Source: Lewinellaceae bacterium
Lineage (GTDB): Bacteria > Bacteroidota > Bacteroidia > Chitinophagales > Saprospiraceae
Reading direction: 5' to 3'
Assembly: GCA_020636225.1 (NCBI GenBank)
Contig: JACJYI010000004.1
Span: 496,001 to 560,000, forward strand
Length of the DNA stretch: 64,000 nt
Of the stretch, positions 26,437 through 36,394 are shown piece after piece. The stretch's first letter is position 1. Every line of letters begins with the position of its first letter. The position numbers were made by a program, and so were the translations under genes. The notes under the pieces are model-generated. The model saw only the letters and a program-made list of their open reading frames with translations. It searched no databases and was not told where the DNA came from.

Positions 26437-27369
26437 TTATTCGTCCATGCGCATTATGCCTATGCTTCGGTTGATGTCAAAGGAATGCACTTGACTGTTA
26501 CTGGTTGTCATTCTCAGCCGAGACACTTCGATGAATTCACCCTCGCTACCGAGCAACCAGGATTCTTCCGTTGTTGTAGATGGGACTGGAGTTTGGTTAT
26601 TTGCGGCTTTGATATGTCCGGATAGATAGAACTCATGATTTCCTGTTCTGGTATATCTGATCCTGTTCATGTCCTCTTGGGTACGCTTTAATGTGTATGT
26701 TCTCCAGATCGTATCTGATGTTTCCGGATTAATGAATATCCGGGTTATATCAGCTTCCCGAAACGTGGGGACTTCGATCAACTGGCCATGTTGCATGTAC
26801 TGGATGGGCTGAGTTAACCAAAATGTCAAGCTTTCATTATCCTTTAACATCGACCGCAATTGTTTCACGACAAAAGTCAAATTCTTCAGGCTGTCGATGG
26901 AATTCAACTTTTCATCCAATTCAGCGAAACGATCAACGAGAACATGCCGGATTATGTCTTCATTTTCCATCGTCATTTTCCCCGTCTTCAAGTCAATTGA
27001 CAGAAGGATTTCTGGCCAAGCTTCTTGATTCCACTGAGGAGGCAAATAATCTTCCATTAGAAAAATCCGCTTCCACATCGCAGATCCCTGCCGGAATTTC
27101 AGGCCATACTGGCCCTCCGAAAAAAAGACAGGTTCCAGTGTAAATTCATCTTCAATTGAGACGTCAAGAAAAGCATCCTCTCCAACCATCTGTCGTTCAG
27201 TCTCTGAATAATGATACCGTGTCGTCTTTTGGGGCAGAGCGTTGATTTGTATGGATGAAAGCTGCTCACTCGATTCTACACTTGAGGTATAACCTGGAAT
27301 ATATTGAGACTGTGCCGGATGAAATAATCCAACGATAAGTATCAGTACAATTGTCAGGTGAATCTTCAT
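26437..27369 (-). CDS. Secreted protein of unknown function
   Basis: The 310-residue protein has a signal peptide (about 1-21, ending AQSQ). No domain is recognised. The mature part alternates beta-rich stretches (FLDVSIEDEFTLEPVFFSEGQYGLKF) with a helical middle (RHVLVDRFAELDEKLNSIDSLKNLTFVVKQLRSML). Base composition is more AT-rich than in the flanking genes, which may indicate a different origin. It has no operon partner; the RHH gene converges on it. Confidence 0.65.
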   Translation of the reverse strand: MKIHLTIVLILIVGLFHPAQSQYIPGYTSSVESSEQLSSIQINALPQKTTRYHYSETERQMVGEDAFLDVSIEDEFTLEPVFFSEGQYGLKFRQGSAMWKRIFLMEDYLPPQWNQEAWPEILLSIDLKTGKMTMENEDIIRHVLVDRFAELDEKLNSIDSLKNLTFVVKQLRSMLKDNESLTFWLTQPIQYMQHGQLIEVPTFREADITRIFINPETSDTIWRTYTLKRTQEDMNRIRYTRTGNHEFYLSGHIKAANNQTPVPSTTTEESWLLGSEGEFIEVSRLRMTTSNSQVHSFDINRSIGIMRMDE

Positions 27370-27677
27370 ATGATAGGTATCAGTAATAAATGACCATTTC
27401 AGTTGCGTAAGTTAACCATAGTCTCTCAGAAAACCTATTCTAATCCATCGATTTAACACGTATTGTCCTTTGGTTGACTTCAATGATTTTAGAGGCTTGT
27501 TGTTTAACAGGTTTAACGCTTGTCCGAGGTGTTGCATTGGAATTATCTGAACTTGACTTTTCCTGGTATTCCGGGGTATGATGTTTCGTCTCTTCTTACC
27601 TTCATTCTGATGGAGAAATGGAGCGACAGTTCGGCTCTTCAGCAACCCAAATCCGTTTCAAACGTTTACACCACACC
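27370..27677. other. Intergenic region without a supported gene
   Basis: These 308 bp between divergent genes are AT-rich. A 77-codon minus-strand frame (27412-27645) has no start context, signal or recognisable motif. No promoter octamer of good quality was found. Confidence 0.4.
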
Positions 27678-28562
27678 ATGAAGCGAATACTTGTCCTCCT
27701 CTGGCTTTGCACAGCGTTTTTGTCCAGAGCCACAGCCCAGTCCACCGACACCCTGGCCCATGCCCTGCTCTGGGAGATCTCCGGCAATGGGCTGAAGCAG
27801 TCATCCTACCTCTTCGGCACCATCCACATGATCCCGAAGGATCAGTATGACCTCCCGGACCATGTGCTGGCCCGCCTGGCCCAGTCCGATCGATTGGTGC
27901 TGGAACTGGACATGGACAAGGCCACCAATGTCTTTTCCCAGCTGGGCCTGATCCCGAAAATGCTGATGCCCGATGGGATCCGGATCGGGGACCTGGTCAG
28001 TTCGGAAGACTACCAATTGGTCCAGGAAGCCATTCAAAAGGCCGGTCTACCCAACGGGATGATCGAACGGGTCAAACCATTGTTCCTTTCCGCCCTGCTC
28101 GACCCCGAAATGGGCAAAGCTGCCGAGGCGGAGTCCTATGACCTGAACCTGTATCGGCTGGCCACGGGCAATGGTATCCGGCACAGCGGACTGGAATCCA
28201 TCAAGGAGCAGATGGCGGCCTTTGATGCCATCTCCCTGGAAGACCAGGCGCAGATGCTGGTCGACCAGCTGAAGGGGGGCGATGAAACGGACGAAGGCGG
28301 ATTTTCCGACCTGGTAGCCGCCTACAAGTCCGAAGATCTCAATCAACTGGCCGCTTCCATGGAAGCGGAGGCGGAAGGCGATTTCCTGGATGTCCTTCTC
28401 TACGATCGCAACCAGAAATGGATCCCCCTCATGGCCAAGATGATGAAGAAGGAACGGGTCTTCTTTGGCGTCGGGGCCGGCCACCTGGCCGGGGCAAAAG
28501 GAGTGGTGCGGTTGTTGGAAGCGGAGGGGTATATCCTTAAGCCCGTTCCAGTATTTCCGTAA
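27678..28562 (+). CDS. TraB/GumN-family secreted protein
   Basis: The protein has 294 residues with a signal peptide (about 1-21, ending ATAQ). It shows the family's conserved pieces: SYLFGTIHMIP (GTxH) near residue 38, LVLELDMD (ExD), SGLESIKEQMAAF (GLES), and FFGVGAGHLAGAKGVVRLLEAEGY (GxGH) near the C-terminus. The family resembles metal-dependent TIKI-type proteases, with the His and Glu residues as candidate metal ligands. The cellular role in bacteria is not established. The frame is open 60 bp upstream, but the signal peptide fixes the ATG at 27678. Confidence 0.88.
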   Translation: MKRILVLLWLCTAFLSRATAQSTDTLAHALLWEISGNGLKQSSYLFGTIHMIPKDQYDLPDHVLARLAQSDRLVLELDMDKATNVFSQLGLIPKMLMPDGIRIGDLVSSEDYQLVQEAIQKAGLPNGMIERVKPLFLSALLDPEMGKAAEAESYDLNLYRLATGNGIRHSGLESIKEQMAAFDAISLEDQAQMLVDQLKGGDETDEGGFSDLVAAYKSEDLNQLAASMEAEAEGDFLDVLLYDRNQKWIPLMAKMMKKERVFFGVGAGHLAGAKGVVRLLEAEGYILKPVPVFP

Positions 28563-28784
28563 AGCAGACATGCGTCTCAGGTCGATCCATAACGCGTTTT
28601 TCCAGTTCTCTTGTGCTTACATCCCGGTGAATCAACCGGCACGTTTCCATGGAACGGAAAGGTCTTTCCATATGAATTCATATCCTGACGACATTGACCC
28701 ACTGAAATTGGAGATTCCAACGAAAGTGGCAAGATGATTATCCACTATCTTGTCAGGATGTGCTCGAATGGATTCAGGATTCAG

Positions 28785-31700
28785 ATGTCATTTCTGCCAG
28801 CCTGTACCCGGTGGTGCCAGTGGTATCGGGTCGCCGTACTCCTGATTCTTTTTGGACAGGTAGCCTTTGGTCAGGAGCTGCGTTTCCGTCAATTTGCCTT
28901 GGATGAAGGATTTGTCCATACCGGCACATCCTTTCATCAGACCATTCTGAAAGATGATGAGGGATTTGTCTGGTTTTCAACCTACGGGGGCTTGTCCCGG
29001 TTTGATGGTGAAGCCTTCTTCAATTGTCAACATGACCCTAAGGATTCCTTCTCACTACCGGTCAATCTGATCACAGCCATCACGATGGATCGTGAGGGCA
29101 TGATCTGGATTGGATCGGTGACTCGTGGAGTATTCTTGTTTGATCGGCCAACTGAATCCTTTCGATCGTTTTCAACTGGCGATCCATCCCTCGACACTCT
29201 CCTCACTCAGGAGATTCATTTTATCCGAGAAGATGCCCGGGGAAGGATCTGGATCGGTGGAGGTTTTGGGGTACTCTGCTGGGACCCGGATGGTGAGCGC
29301 ATCATTGAACTTCCAAAAACACTGATCCGCCCATCCTCCTTCTTTCGTGCACCGGATGATCAGGTCTGGATTGGCGATGAGGGTGCTCTGCACAGATACA
29401 TCCCATCTGAAAACCGGTTTTTACGATATCCTCTGCCAATCTCCAGCGCCAGTGTGGTGGATTGTATCCGTCGTCAGGATGGCACCTTTTGGGTTTCTAC
29501 GAACAATGCCCAGCTCCTGATATTTGATCCATCTTCCGGGACATTCACAAGACAAACGTCGGTCGTCCGGGATCGCACCTTTCTCCCTTCACACTTTACA
29601 CGAATCAATGATACCGAATTCTGGTGTTGGTCAACGGAAGGATTACTCCATGTATTGGAAAACGGTCAACGATCCATTCTGTACAAGCACAACCCGGATG
29701 ATCCGTTGAGTCTGCCAAACTCGCCCATTGCCGACGTATTCATTGATGAGTCAGGCAATCTGTTCATCCTGACGTACTTCAAAGGCATTGCCGTCAGCAA
29801 TACCCATCGCCATCTGTTCGAATCCATCACTTCCACTCGAGCTATGGAAGTTCTCAAATTACCCGATCATCAATTACTGCTCCGGGAGTTTGACGGGAAT
29901 GGTGTACTGATCGATACCAGGCAAAAAAAACGGATGCCCAGGGAGTTGCCAATTGGTTCCGGCAATATTTATCGCCCGAGCATCGCCCTGCAGGAAGAAC
30001 GCTTGCTCTGGTACTGGCAACCGGATGGGATCAGTGTATATGATCTGGAAAGCGGAAAAAGTCGAAAGCTACCCTCGAATCCGCATCATTCACTTTATGT
30101 CGAATTGGACCGGAATGGCCAGGTCTGGAACGGGTTGTCTTACTTTGACGCTCAACAAAATAAATGGGAGTTCATGCTACCAGAACTCCAACAGGCCCTT
30201 CCCGAACTGGCGGGAATCACCTACAGTTATAGTCCTGTCTATTTTGACCACTTGAACCGCTTGTGGGCCAATATCATCACTCAGGACGGCAGACAATTTC
30301 TGATCTCATACGACCGCAACACCAGAGCAGCCCGATCTTTTCCCCATGTCCATGCCCATCATTTCTTTGCCGGAGAGGAAGGCCGCTTCTATATCACGAA
30401 CCAGAGTCGATTGATCCGGTATGACCCATTCACAGATACACTGTCTGATGCTGGCGCAGGCCTCACCCTGGATAGCGGGATCATGTATGGTAAAGAGGAT
30501 AGCAAAGGCAACTTGTGGTTGAATTCCATCAACGGGTTGTATCGATACAACCCGATGGATTCGAGCACCGTTTCATTCAATATCCACGATGGGTTTCCAA
30601 CCATTCGAAAACCTATTACCCGCATTTTGGAGAAGGATGACCAGGGATATTTCTACACGGATATCAACATGGAGCAGATCGTACGGTTTCATCCTGACAG
30701 CATGGAGATTCATCCGGAAAACGCCGGCATCCGGATCACCGGATTTTTCCTGAGTCGGCAACGACAGATTCCTGGTCGTCCCGGGTCGATCCTGGCCCGG
30801 ATGCCGGATGTCAAATCAACCGTCGGATTGTCTCATGATCAGTCGGATTTTGGATTCAGTTTTACCATGCCCCTGTTCTACAAGTCAACTGGCATTGAGT
30901 ACTTCTGCCGCCTGACTCCCTATCAGGACGAGTGGGTCAGCCTGGGCACCGATAATACCGTTCATTACTCCCTGGTCCCTCCTGGCACCTATGTCTTTGA
31001 GGTCAAGTCCTTGGGCGCCAACGGGGAATGGAGTGCGAATATAGCCAGGGCCCGAGTGCAAATTTTTCCTCCCTGGTACCGAAGCTGGTGGGCCTGGATC
31101 ATCTATGGTCTTATCCTGCTGACTGTTTTGGCATGGATCCGCCGATATGACCTTCGACGCAAACTGGCCGCTCAAAAGGTGAAACAGTTGCAGGAAATGA
31201 CCGATCTGAAAACACAACTGTACACCAATGTTACCCATGAATTCCGAACACCGCTGACGGTCATTCTGGGCCTGGTCGACCAGATCCGGGAGTATGCCTA
31301 TGAAACGGCCATGATCAAATCCAACAGCTTCAAATTATTGCGTCTGGTGGATCAGCTCCTGGACCTGACCAAAGTAGATACCCGGGCCATGCCTGTGCAG
31401 ATGATCCAGGCCGATGTCATTCCCTACCTCCGCTACCTGACCGAATCTTTCTCTTCCCTGGCACGCGACAAGGGGATCATGCTGGAAATATCCTCCTCCA
31501 TCGACGAATTGGTGATGGATTTCGACGAGGCCAAGCTCCAACAGGTCGTGTACAACCTGATCTCCAATGCCATCAAGTTCACCGCTCCGGGTGGACAGAT
31601 CTCTGTTCACCTCCAGGTCCATGTCAGTCCGGATGGAGATCAACTGGAGCTCACGTTTTCCGATACCGGTATCGGTATTGCTCCAACGGATCAGGAACGG

Positions 31701-32726
31701 GTATTCGACAGGTTTTATCAGGCCGATCAGACGATGACCCGCAAGGGCGAAGGGACCGGCATTGGTCTGGCCTTGACCAAAGAGCTCGTGGAGTTGCTTG
31801 GTGGTAGCATCCACCTGACCAGCCAACCGGGTGAGGGAAGTTTATTTACAGTTCTCCTTCCGATTACCAAACTCGCAGACCTTCAGGCTTATCAAGATCA
31901 TATCTGGCCTTCATTTCCCGATCCGGTTTCACATCAGGAACCAATCCTGGATGATTCAGTACTTCATGATGAACGGCCGAGATTGCTGTTGATCGAAGAC
32001 AACCCCGACTTGCTGATGTTCATGACGAGTTTGTTGCAGGGCGAATTTCAAATCGAGTCAGCGACCAATGGCCAACTGGGTATTGACCTGGCCATTTCCT
32101 CTGTTCCCGATATCATCGTCAGTGATGTAATGATGCCGGAGAAAAATGGATATGAAGTCTGCGAAACGTTGAAACAGGACGTCCGCACCAATCATATCCC
32201 CATCATCCTGCTCACGGCCAAGGTTGAACAAGAGGACCGGGTCACAGGTCTGGTCCATGGTGCGGATGCGTATCTGACAAAGCCCTTTGACAAAGCCGAA
32301 CTGTTCGTCAGACTCAACAAGCTGCTTGAATTACGCCGGGTGCTGCGTGAAAAATATCGGGAAGGAGCTACGCAGGTACGTCAGCAGCCGGAACGCCCGG
32401 ATCCGCAGAGCCAGTTCCTGTTCGATCTGAGGATCTCTGTGGCCAGGCATATGGCTGAGTCGGATGAAACCCTGGGGTTGGTCCAGCAGGAATTGGGACT
32501 CAGTCAGATGCAGCTGTACCGAAAACTGAAGGCCATCGCCGATATCACTCCCACGCTCTTTGTCCGGCAGGTGCGCCTCGAGCAGGCGCGTGAGTTGTTG
32601 TTGACTACGGATCTGCAGATCGCCGAGATCGCCTATCAGGTCGGATTCAACGACCCGGCCTACTTCAGCCGGGCCTTCAGCGACCATTTCGGTCAACCAC
32701 CCAGCGGCATTCGTTCGCCAGAATAG
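28785..32726 (+). CDS. Hybrid two-component regulator (propeller sensor, kinase, receiver, AraC output)
   Basis: About 1313 residues form a whole signalling pathway in one chain. A signal/anchor segment (ending VAFGQ) leads to about 600 periplasmic residues of Reg_prop repeats (DREGMIWIGS, DARGRIWIGG, DESGNLFILT, DSKGNLWLNS), which form two propellers. A Y_Y_Y domain follows (PPGTYVFEVKSLGANGEWS), then a membrane helix at about 768-788. The HisKA domain has NVTHEFRTPL (His about 818). The HATPase_c domain has N, G1 and G2 boxes (LISNAIKFT, DTGIGI, GTGIGLALTKEL). The receiver has Asp about 1114 (VSDVMMPEKNGYE). The C-terminal domain is an AraC-type double HTH (QIAEIAYQVGFNDPAYFSRAF). The family usually senses oligosaccharides and controls nearby genes. 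The frame extends to 28734. A small hairpin with TTTT overlaps the stop. Confidence 0.93.
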   Translation: MSFLPACTRWCQWYRVAVLLILFGQVAFGQELRFRQFALDEGFVHTGTSFHQTILKDDEGFVWFSTYGGLSRFDGEAFFNCQHDPKDSFSLPVNLITAITMDREGMIWIGSVTRGVFLFDRPTESFRSFSTGDPSLDTLLTQEIHFIREDARGRIWIGGGFGVLCWDPDGERIIELPKTLIRPSSFFRAPDDQVWIGDEGALHRYIPSENRFLRYPLPISSASVVDCIRRQDGTFWVSTNNAQLLIFDPSSGTFTRQTSVVRDRTFLPSHFTRINDTEFWCWSTEGLLHVLENGQRSILYKHNPDDPLSLPNSPIADVFIDESGNLFILTYFKGIAVSNTHRHLFESITSTRAMEVLKLPDHQLLLREFDGNGVLIDTRQKKRMPRELPIGSGNIYRPSIALQEERLLWYWQPDGISVYDLESGKSRKLPSNPHHSLYVELDRNGQVWNGLSYFDAQQNKWEFMLPELQQALPELAGITYSYSPVYFDHLNRLWANIITQDGRQFLISYDRNTRAARSFPHVHAHHFFAGEEGRFYITNQSRLIRYDPFTDTLSDAGAGLTLDSGIMYGKEDSKGNLWLNSINGLYRYNPMDSSTVSFNIHDGFPTIRKPITRILEKDDQGYFYTDINMEQIVRFHPDSMEIHPENAGIRITGFFLSRQRQIPGRPGSILARMPDVKSTVGLSHDQSDFGFSFTMPLFYKSTGIEYFCRLTPYQDEWVSLGTDNTVHYSLVPPGTYVFEVKSLGANGEWSANIARARVQIFPPWYRSWWAWIIYGLILLTVLAWIRRYDLRRKLAAQKVKQLQEMTDLKTQLYTNVTHEFRTPLTVILGLVDQIREYAYETAMIKSNSFKLLRLVDQLLDLTKVDTRAMPVQMIQADVIPYLRYLTESFSSLARDKGIMLEISSSIDELVMDFDEAKLQQVVYNLISNAIKFTAPGGQISVHLQVHVSPDGDQLELTFSDTGIGIAPTDQERVFDRFYQADQTMTRKGEGTGIGLALTKELVELLGGSIHLTSQPGEGSLFTVLLPITKLADLQAYQDHIWPSFPDPVSHQEPILDDSVLHDERPRLLLIEDNPDLLMFMTSLLQGEFQIESATNGQLGIDLAISSVPDIIVSDVMMPEKNGYEVCETLKQDVRTNHIPIILLTAKVEQEDRVTGLVHGADAYLTKPFDKAELFVRLNKLLELRRVLREKYREGATQVRQQPERPDPQSQFLFDLRISVARHMAESDETLGLVQQELGLSQMQLYRKLKAIADITPTLFVRQVRLEQARELLLTTDLQIAEIAYQVGFNDPAYFSRAFSDHFGQPPSGIRSPE

Positions 32727-32767
32727 GCGTTTTAACCACTTGATTTACTGATACTTACAAAGGCTGC

Positions 32768-32802
32768 CAATCCAGTCCAAGGATTTGTCAATCCAGTCCA
32801 AG
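32768..32802 (+). promoter_or_regulatory. 14-bp direct repeats, 21 bp apart (regulator site candidate)
   Basis: CAATCCAGTCCAAG occurs at 32768-32781 and 32789-32802. The 21-bp period is two helical turns, the arrangement expected for paired AraC-type half-sites. The site lies 97 bp upstream of the secreted repeat protein gene and directly after the hybrid regulator. Confidence 0.5.
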
Positions 32803-32898
32803 CGATGGAGGAGGTGTTCAGAGACCTTAGCGACGTGCTGATCGGTCATGTTGACCATTTGCACGGTGAACATTTTTCTAACCAAACAAATCTTTCTT

Positions 32899-34080
32899 AT
32901 GAAAAACAGAATGCTACTCTCTTTCCTGATTCTGGTACTTGGACTCTGTTCAGTACAGGCACAACGTATTGGCATCAATACCACCAATCCTGGTGATGCC
33001 GGATTGACGATCACACCACCAAACGGCCAAGGCAGAAATCTTATTCTGAGAGATGCGAACGATGTCGACAGATTCGAAATGCGTACCGATGGAAACAGCT
33101 GGGCCCTGGCAAATGCACAGAATGGGGCAAACTTTCTGGACTTTGTCATTCAAGGTCCAGGCTACACCAGAATTTTTGGAAATACAACCATGGGTAGCCC
33201 TATCGTCGATCCAGAAGCTCGTCTTTCGTTGACGCCCCCTACTGTAAATGGAAAAAATCTGATTTTTCGAGATTTTAACGACGATGCCCGTTTTGAAATT
33301 CGTACCGACGCGAACAGCTGGGCTCTGGCAAATGCACAGAATGGGGCAAACTTTCTGGACTTTGTCATTCAAGGTCCAGGCTACACCAGAATTTTTGGAA
33401 ATACAACCATGGGTAGCCCTATCGTCGATTCAGAAGCTCGTCTTTCGTTGACGCCTCCTACTGTAAATGGAAAAAATCTGATTTTTCGAGATTTTAATGA
33501 CGATGCCCGTTTTGAAATTCGTACCGACGCGAATAGCTGGGCTCTGGCAAATGCACAGAATGGATCAAACTTCATAGCAGCTGTTGTCGGCCAGGGCGTT
33601 ATTGTCCAAACTGATTTGAATGTAACCGGAGCAAAGAATTTCATCATTGACCATCCGCTTGAGCCCGCCACCAAATCCCTCCGTCATGCATGTGTAGAAG
33701 GTCCTGAAGCCTACAACGTGTATTCCGGCACCATTACACTAGACGGACAGGGAAAGGCAAGTGTGATCCTGCCAGACTACTTTGAAGCATTGAACAAGGA
33801 CTATCGCTACCAATTGACGGCGATCGGAGCTGCTGCACCTTCCCTTCACGTAGCCAAAGAGGTGACAGGCAACCAGTTCGCCATCGCCGGTGGAACCCCC
33901 GGCATGAAAGTATCATGGGAGGTCACTGGTGTGCGCAATGACCCTTACTTCCAGGATCATCCTTACCAGGCAGTTCAGCCAAAATCAGCCAATGACCAAG
34001 GTCGCTACTACTATCCAAAAGGATATGGGCAACCTGAAAGTATGTCCATAGGTGCTGCTCCGCAGAAAACAGACCAGTAA
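32899..34080 (+). CDS. Secreted repeat protein with shared surface-protein C-terminal domain
   Basis: The protein has about 393 residues: a signal peptide (ending SVQAQ), then about 2.6 copies of a 73-residue repeat (residues about 37-225). The core of the repeat includes NSWALANAQNG, IQGPGYTRIFGNTTMGS and ARLSLTPPTVNGKNLIFRD. The C-terminal ~150 residues (FIIDHPLEPATKSLRHACVEGPEAYNVYSG...LPDYFEALNKDYRYQLTAIGA...KVSWEVTGVR) match a domain that recurs in secreted proteins of Bacteroidota and other bacteria after long beta-helical stalks, rather like a tail-fibre head. There is no T9SS tail. Its function is unknown; adhesion or surface structure is a guess. The ATG at 32899 is chosen for the signal peptide. 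Confidence 0.8.
   Translation: MKNRMLLSFLILVLGLCSVQAQRIGINTTNPGDAGLTITPPNGQGRNLILRDANDVDRFEMRTDGNSWALANAQNGANFLDFVIQGPGYTRIFGNTTMGSPIVDPEARLSLTPPTVNGKNLIFRDFNDDARFEIRTDANSWALANAQNGANFLDFVIQGPGYTRIFGNTTMGSPIVDSEARLSLTPPTVNGKNLIFRDFNDDARFEIRTDANSWALANAQNGSNFIAAVVGQGVIVQTDLNVTGAKNFIIDHPLEPATKSLRHACVEGPEAYNVYSGTITLDGQGKASVILPDYFEALNKDYRYQLTAIGAAAPSLHVAKEVTGNQFAIAGGTPGMKVSWEVTGVRNDPYFQDHPYQAVQPKSANDQGRYYYPKGYGQPESMSIGAAPQKTDQ
33007..33575 (+). repeat. Coding tandem repeat, 219-bp period
   Basis: Units begin near 33007, 33226 and 33445 (the last one partial). The stretches 33121-33240 and 33340-33459 are nearly identical, and 33226-33350 versus 33445-33569 differ at only a few bases, so the last duplication is recent. 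Confidence 0.85.
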
Positions 34081-34148
34081 TCCGATCAGCTTCTTAACAT
34101 CAGGATAAAACCTCTTGGCCAGGAGCTTCACCACTTAACATTTTTGTT

Positions 34149-35249
34149 ATGAAACAAATCATCATCGGGCTGGCTATTTTCTTCATGCATTCGTCAGCCT
34201 ACTGTCAACTTTTTATCGGGTCAGGCAGCACCCTTGCATTGTCCAGTAATCCGGGGATTCCCAGTCTGACTCTCCAGGATGCCAGTCTGATCAACAATGG
34301 AACATTCGTTGCCGGGCTAAGCGATGTTTACTTTCAACAATCGTCTGTCATGGCCAATCAATCGATTGGTGGTTCATCCGTGCCTTCGTTTGACTACATC
34401 ATTATCGATATGAATGATCAGGCTCTTGTGCTCGATACGGATATAGAGGTCTCAGGACGAGTGGTATTTCAATCTGGCGATTGTGACCTGAACGGTCAAA
34501 CCACCACACTTACCGATGGGGTAGACATTGGCAATGAGAATAACAATTCCAGCTTTGTGGGCCCAAATGGGGGTGAGGTTGTCACGACCGTAACGCTCAA
34601 TGGTCCATCCTCTGAGAATCCGGGAAATATCGGAGCAACGATCACCAGCTCCAAAAACCTGGGTGAGGTCACTGTCCGGCGAACGCATGTGCCGGTATCC
34701 AGTGGTGGCGGTCAAGGCATCAACCGGAAGTACACCATCACTGCTGCAAACAATGCAGATCTGGATGCCACCTTGCGTCTGTCCTACTTCGACAAGGAGT
34801 TGAACGGGACCACCGAGAACAGCCTAAGCCTGTGGCGGAAGGAAGGCAATGCATGGTATGGCAAGGGCTTTTCCGACCGGGATGCAACAGGAAACTGGGT
34901 CGAACAGACCGGTATTGATGCGTTCTCGGAATGGACCCTGGGCAATGTCATTTTCACACCGGTGATCGATCTGGACCAGGGTCAATCCCTCACCATCGGC
35001 GACCTGTTTCCCAATCCTTCCGGAAGTTCCACTTCACTGGTTCAATTTCAGGTCAACAGCCCGCGGGATCTGGACCTTCACGTGCGAGTGATCGATCCAT
35101 TGGGTCGTATCATTCATCAACAGGTTCAACATGTCCTTGCCGGAGATCAATATGTGCCTCTCCAGACACTGGATTGGAGTCCTGGCATGTATGTGATCCA
35201 ACTGCAAACCGCTGATGAATCCGCACAATTGACATTGCATAAATTGTAG
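34149..35249 (+). CDS. Secreted protein with T9SS sorting domain
   Basis: This 366-residue protein has a signal peptide (about 1-19, ending AYCQ), a beta-rich body of unknown family (repeated short strands such as FVAGLSDVYFQQSSVMANQS), and a C-terminal type IX sorting domain: LFPNPSGSST, then DLHVRVIDPLGRIIHQ, then SPGMYVIQLQTADESAQLTLHKL. The T9SS moves such proteins across the outer membrane and often attaches them to the surface. It is 68 bp downstream of the repeat protein, on the same strand, and may be controlled by the same hybrid regulator. Confidence 0.82.
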   Translation: MKQIIIGLAIFFMHSSAYCQLFIGSGSTLALSSNPGIPSLTLQDASLINNGTFVAGLSDVYFQQSSVMANQSIGGSSVPSFDYIIIDMNDQALVLDTDIEVSGRVVFQSGDCDLNGQTTTLTDGVDIGNENNNSSFVGPNGGEVVTTVTLNGPSSENPGNIGATITSSKNLGEVTVRRTHVPVSSGGGQGINRKYTITAANNADLDATLRLSYFDKELNGTTENSLSLWRKEGNAWYGKGFSDRDATGNWVEQTGIDAFSEWTLGNVIFTPVIDLDQGQSLTIGDLFPNPSGSSTSLVQFQVNSPRDLDLHVRVIDPLGRIIHQQVQHVLAGDQYVPLQTLDWSPGMYVIQLQTADESAQLTLHKL

Positions 35250-35404
35250 AGAGACGGGGTGTAACGAGATTTGAAATAGTCTCTGGTTGATCTTTCAGAT
35301 CATCTGGTTTGCCAGTCCATTTCAAATAAGGAAACAGACGGTAATTGTTGGTTCGTCCTGTTTCCCGGTTCTGGAATCGACTCCTATCGATGTTCACCCT
35401 GATG

Positions 35405-35433
35405 CGGGGCTCCTCCGGGAGCCCCGTTTTTTT
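35405..35433 (+). terminator. Intrinsic terminator
   Basis: A GC-rich 9-bp stem (CGGGGCTCC / GGAGCCCCG, 4-nt loop) is followed by seven T. It ends the hybrid regulator/T9SS gene set and touches the stop codon of the convergent GNAT gene. Confidence 0.9.
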
Positions 35434-35722
35434 ATCCCGCCAGTACATCCTGCCACCCCGGATGTTTGGCCAGCGTGGTTTTGGCAAAGGGACAAAGGGG
35501 AATGACCGAGATACTCATCGTACGCACATGGTCGATCAGTGCTTCGAGCAGCAGCACCCCGATCCCTTGCCCCCGTAAGCGATCATCCACTTCCGTATGA
35601 TCGATGATCATTCGCTCGGATCCGGCCATCACATAGACCATCTCCGCCAGCTTTTCGCCGTCAAGCCAATACTGGAACGCTCCCCTGAAATTGTCCTGAT
35701 GGTGTTGAATATGACCGCTCAT
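35432..35722 (-). CDS. Small GNAT-family N-acetyltransferase (YidJ-like)
   Basis: The product has about 96 residues, the short form of the GNAT fold (Acetyltransf_CG type). The core reads GAFQYWLDGEKLAEMVYVMAGSERMIIDHTEVDDRLRGQGIGVLLLEALIDHVR, with the acetyl-CoA pyrophosphate loop RGQGIG, and then PLCPFAKTTLAKHP. The substrate is unknown; homologues are free-standing one-domain proteins. The ATG at 35722 is preferred over 35755 because homology begins there. Confidence 0.85.
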   Translation of the reverse strand: MSGHIQHHQDNFRGAFQYWLDGEKLAEMVYVMAGSERMIIDHTEVDDRLRGQGIGVLLLEALIDHVRTMSISVIPLCPFAKTTLAKHPGWQDVLAG

Positions 35723-36055
35723 TGATCGGGTTTCTTTACGAATAAAACAGTCCAATCCGTTCTTGAATATAGAGAATGTGCGAGAATACGCCCTAAACTG
35801 TCCAACAACATGTAGGTCAGTTGTGTCTGGCAGGTATGATACATCTCTTCCTATGGATAAGTCACGATTCTTGAGCTAAGGAATTTCACCTTTGGCCCGC
35901 CATCCACCTGCCGGTGGACAGGCCCGCCAACGGCGGGCAGGCAATCGCCATCTTGGTTCGGTGCTTTTGAGGTACCAAACACATGTCCGGCAAGTATGCA
36001 GTATTTCACTCTTTGGCTCCATCGAAAATTATTCCGGCTGAGGAATTTTACCCAT

Positions 36056-36394
36056 GGCCCGCCTCAAGCCGGCGAGGCTCTCCCTTTTTGACGCGCCAAA
36101 AAGGGAGGAAAAAGCGCTTGTCGCCATAAGGGGCCTTGTTTTCAAGTTTATGGGCTGTCTAATCAGGTCTCGTGATTCGTTGCCGTTTACGTCATGACCC
36201 GGCCGCTCCGGTTTTGCCGTTGGAAGCCATTCGTTGAGCAATCGATTCATTTTTCTACTATATGTGGAGCACTCTTTCTCAAATCGGCAAAACAATGCGG
36301 CATTATCCAGATTTAATGTGTTCTATATTTTTTAACTATCCTCATGTGTTGGGTACGGGTCATGACGTATTTGGGAGGCCCGGAAATGGCGACA
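36056..36394 (-). repeat. Covarying structured repeat, copy A (reverse)
   Basis: This copy is homologous to those at 42176 and 45126 in reverse orientation. Outer stem: 36189-36201 pairs perfectly with 36356-36368. Inner stem: TTTTGCCG (36212-36219) pairs with CGGCAAAA (36285-36292). Terminal hairpin: CTCCCTTTTTG (36080-36090) with CAAAAAGGGAG (36097-36107). The sequence of each arm differs from the other copies, but pairing is kept. Confidence 0.75.

Noticed and set aside
27412..27645. 77-codon minus-strand gene
   Set aside because: No homology, ribosome-binding site or composition support; it partly overlaps the leader of the TraB/GumN gene.
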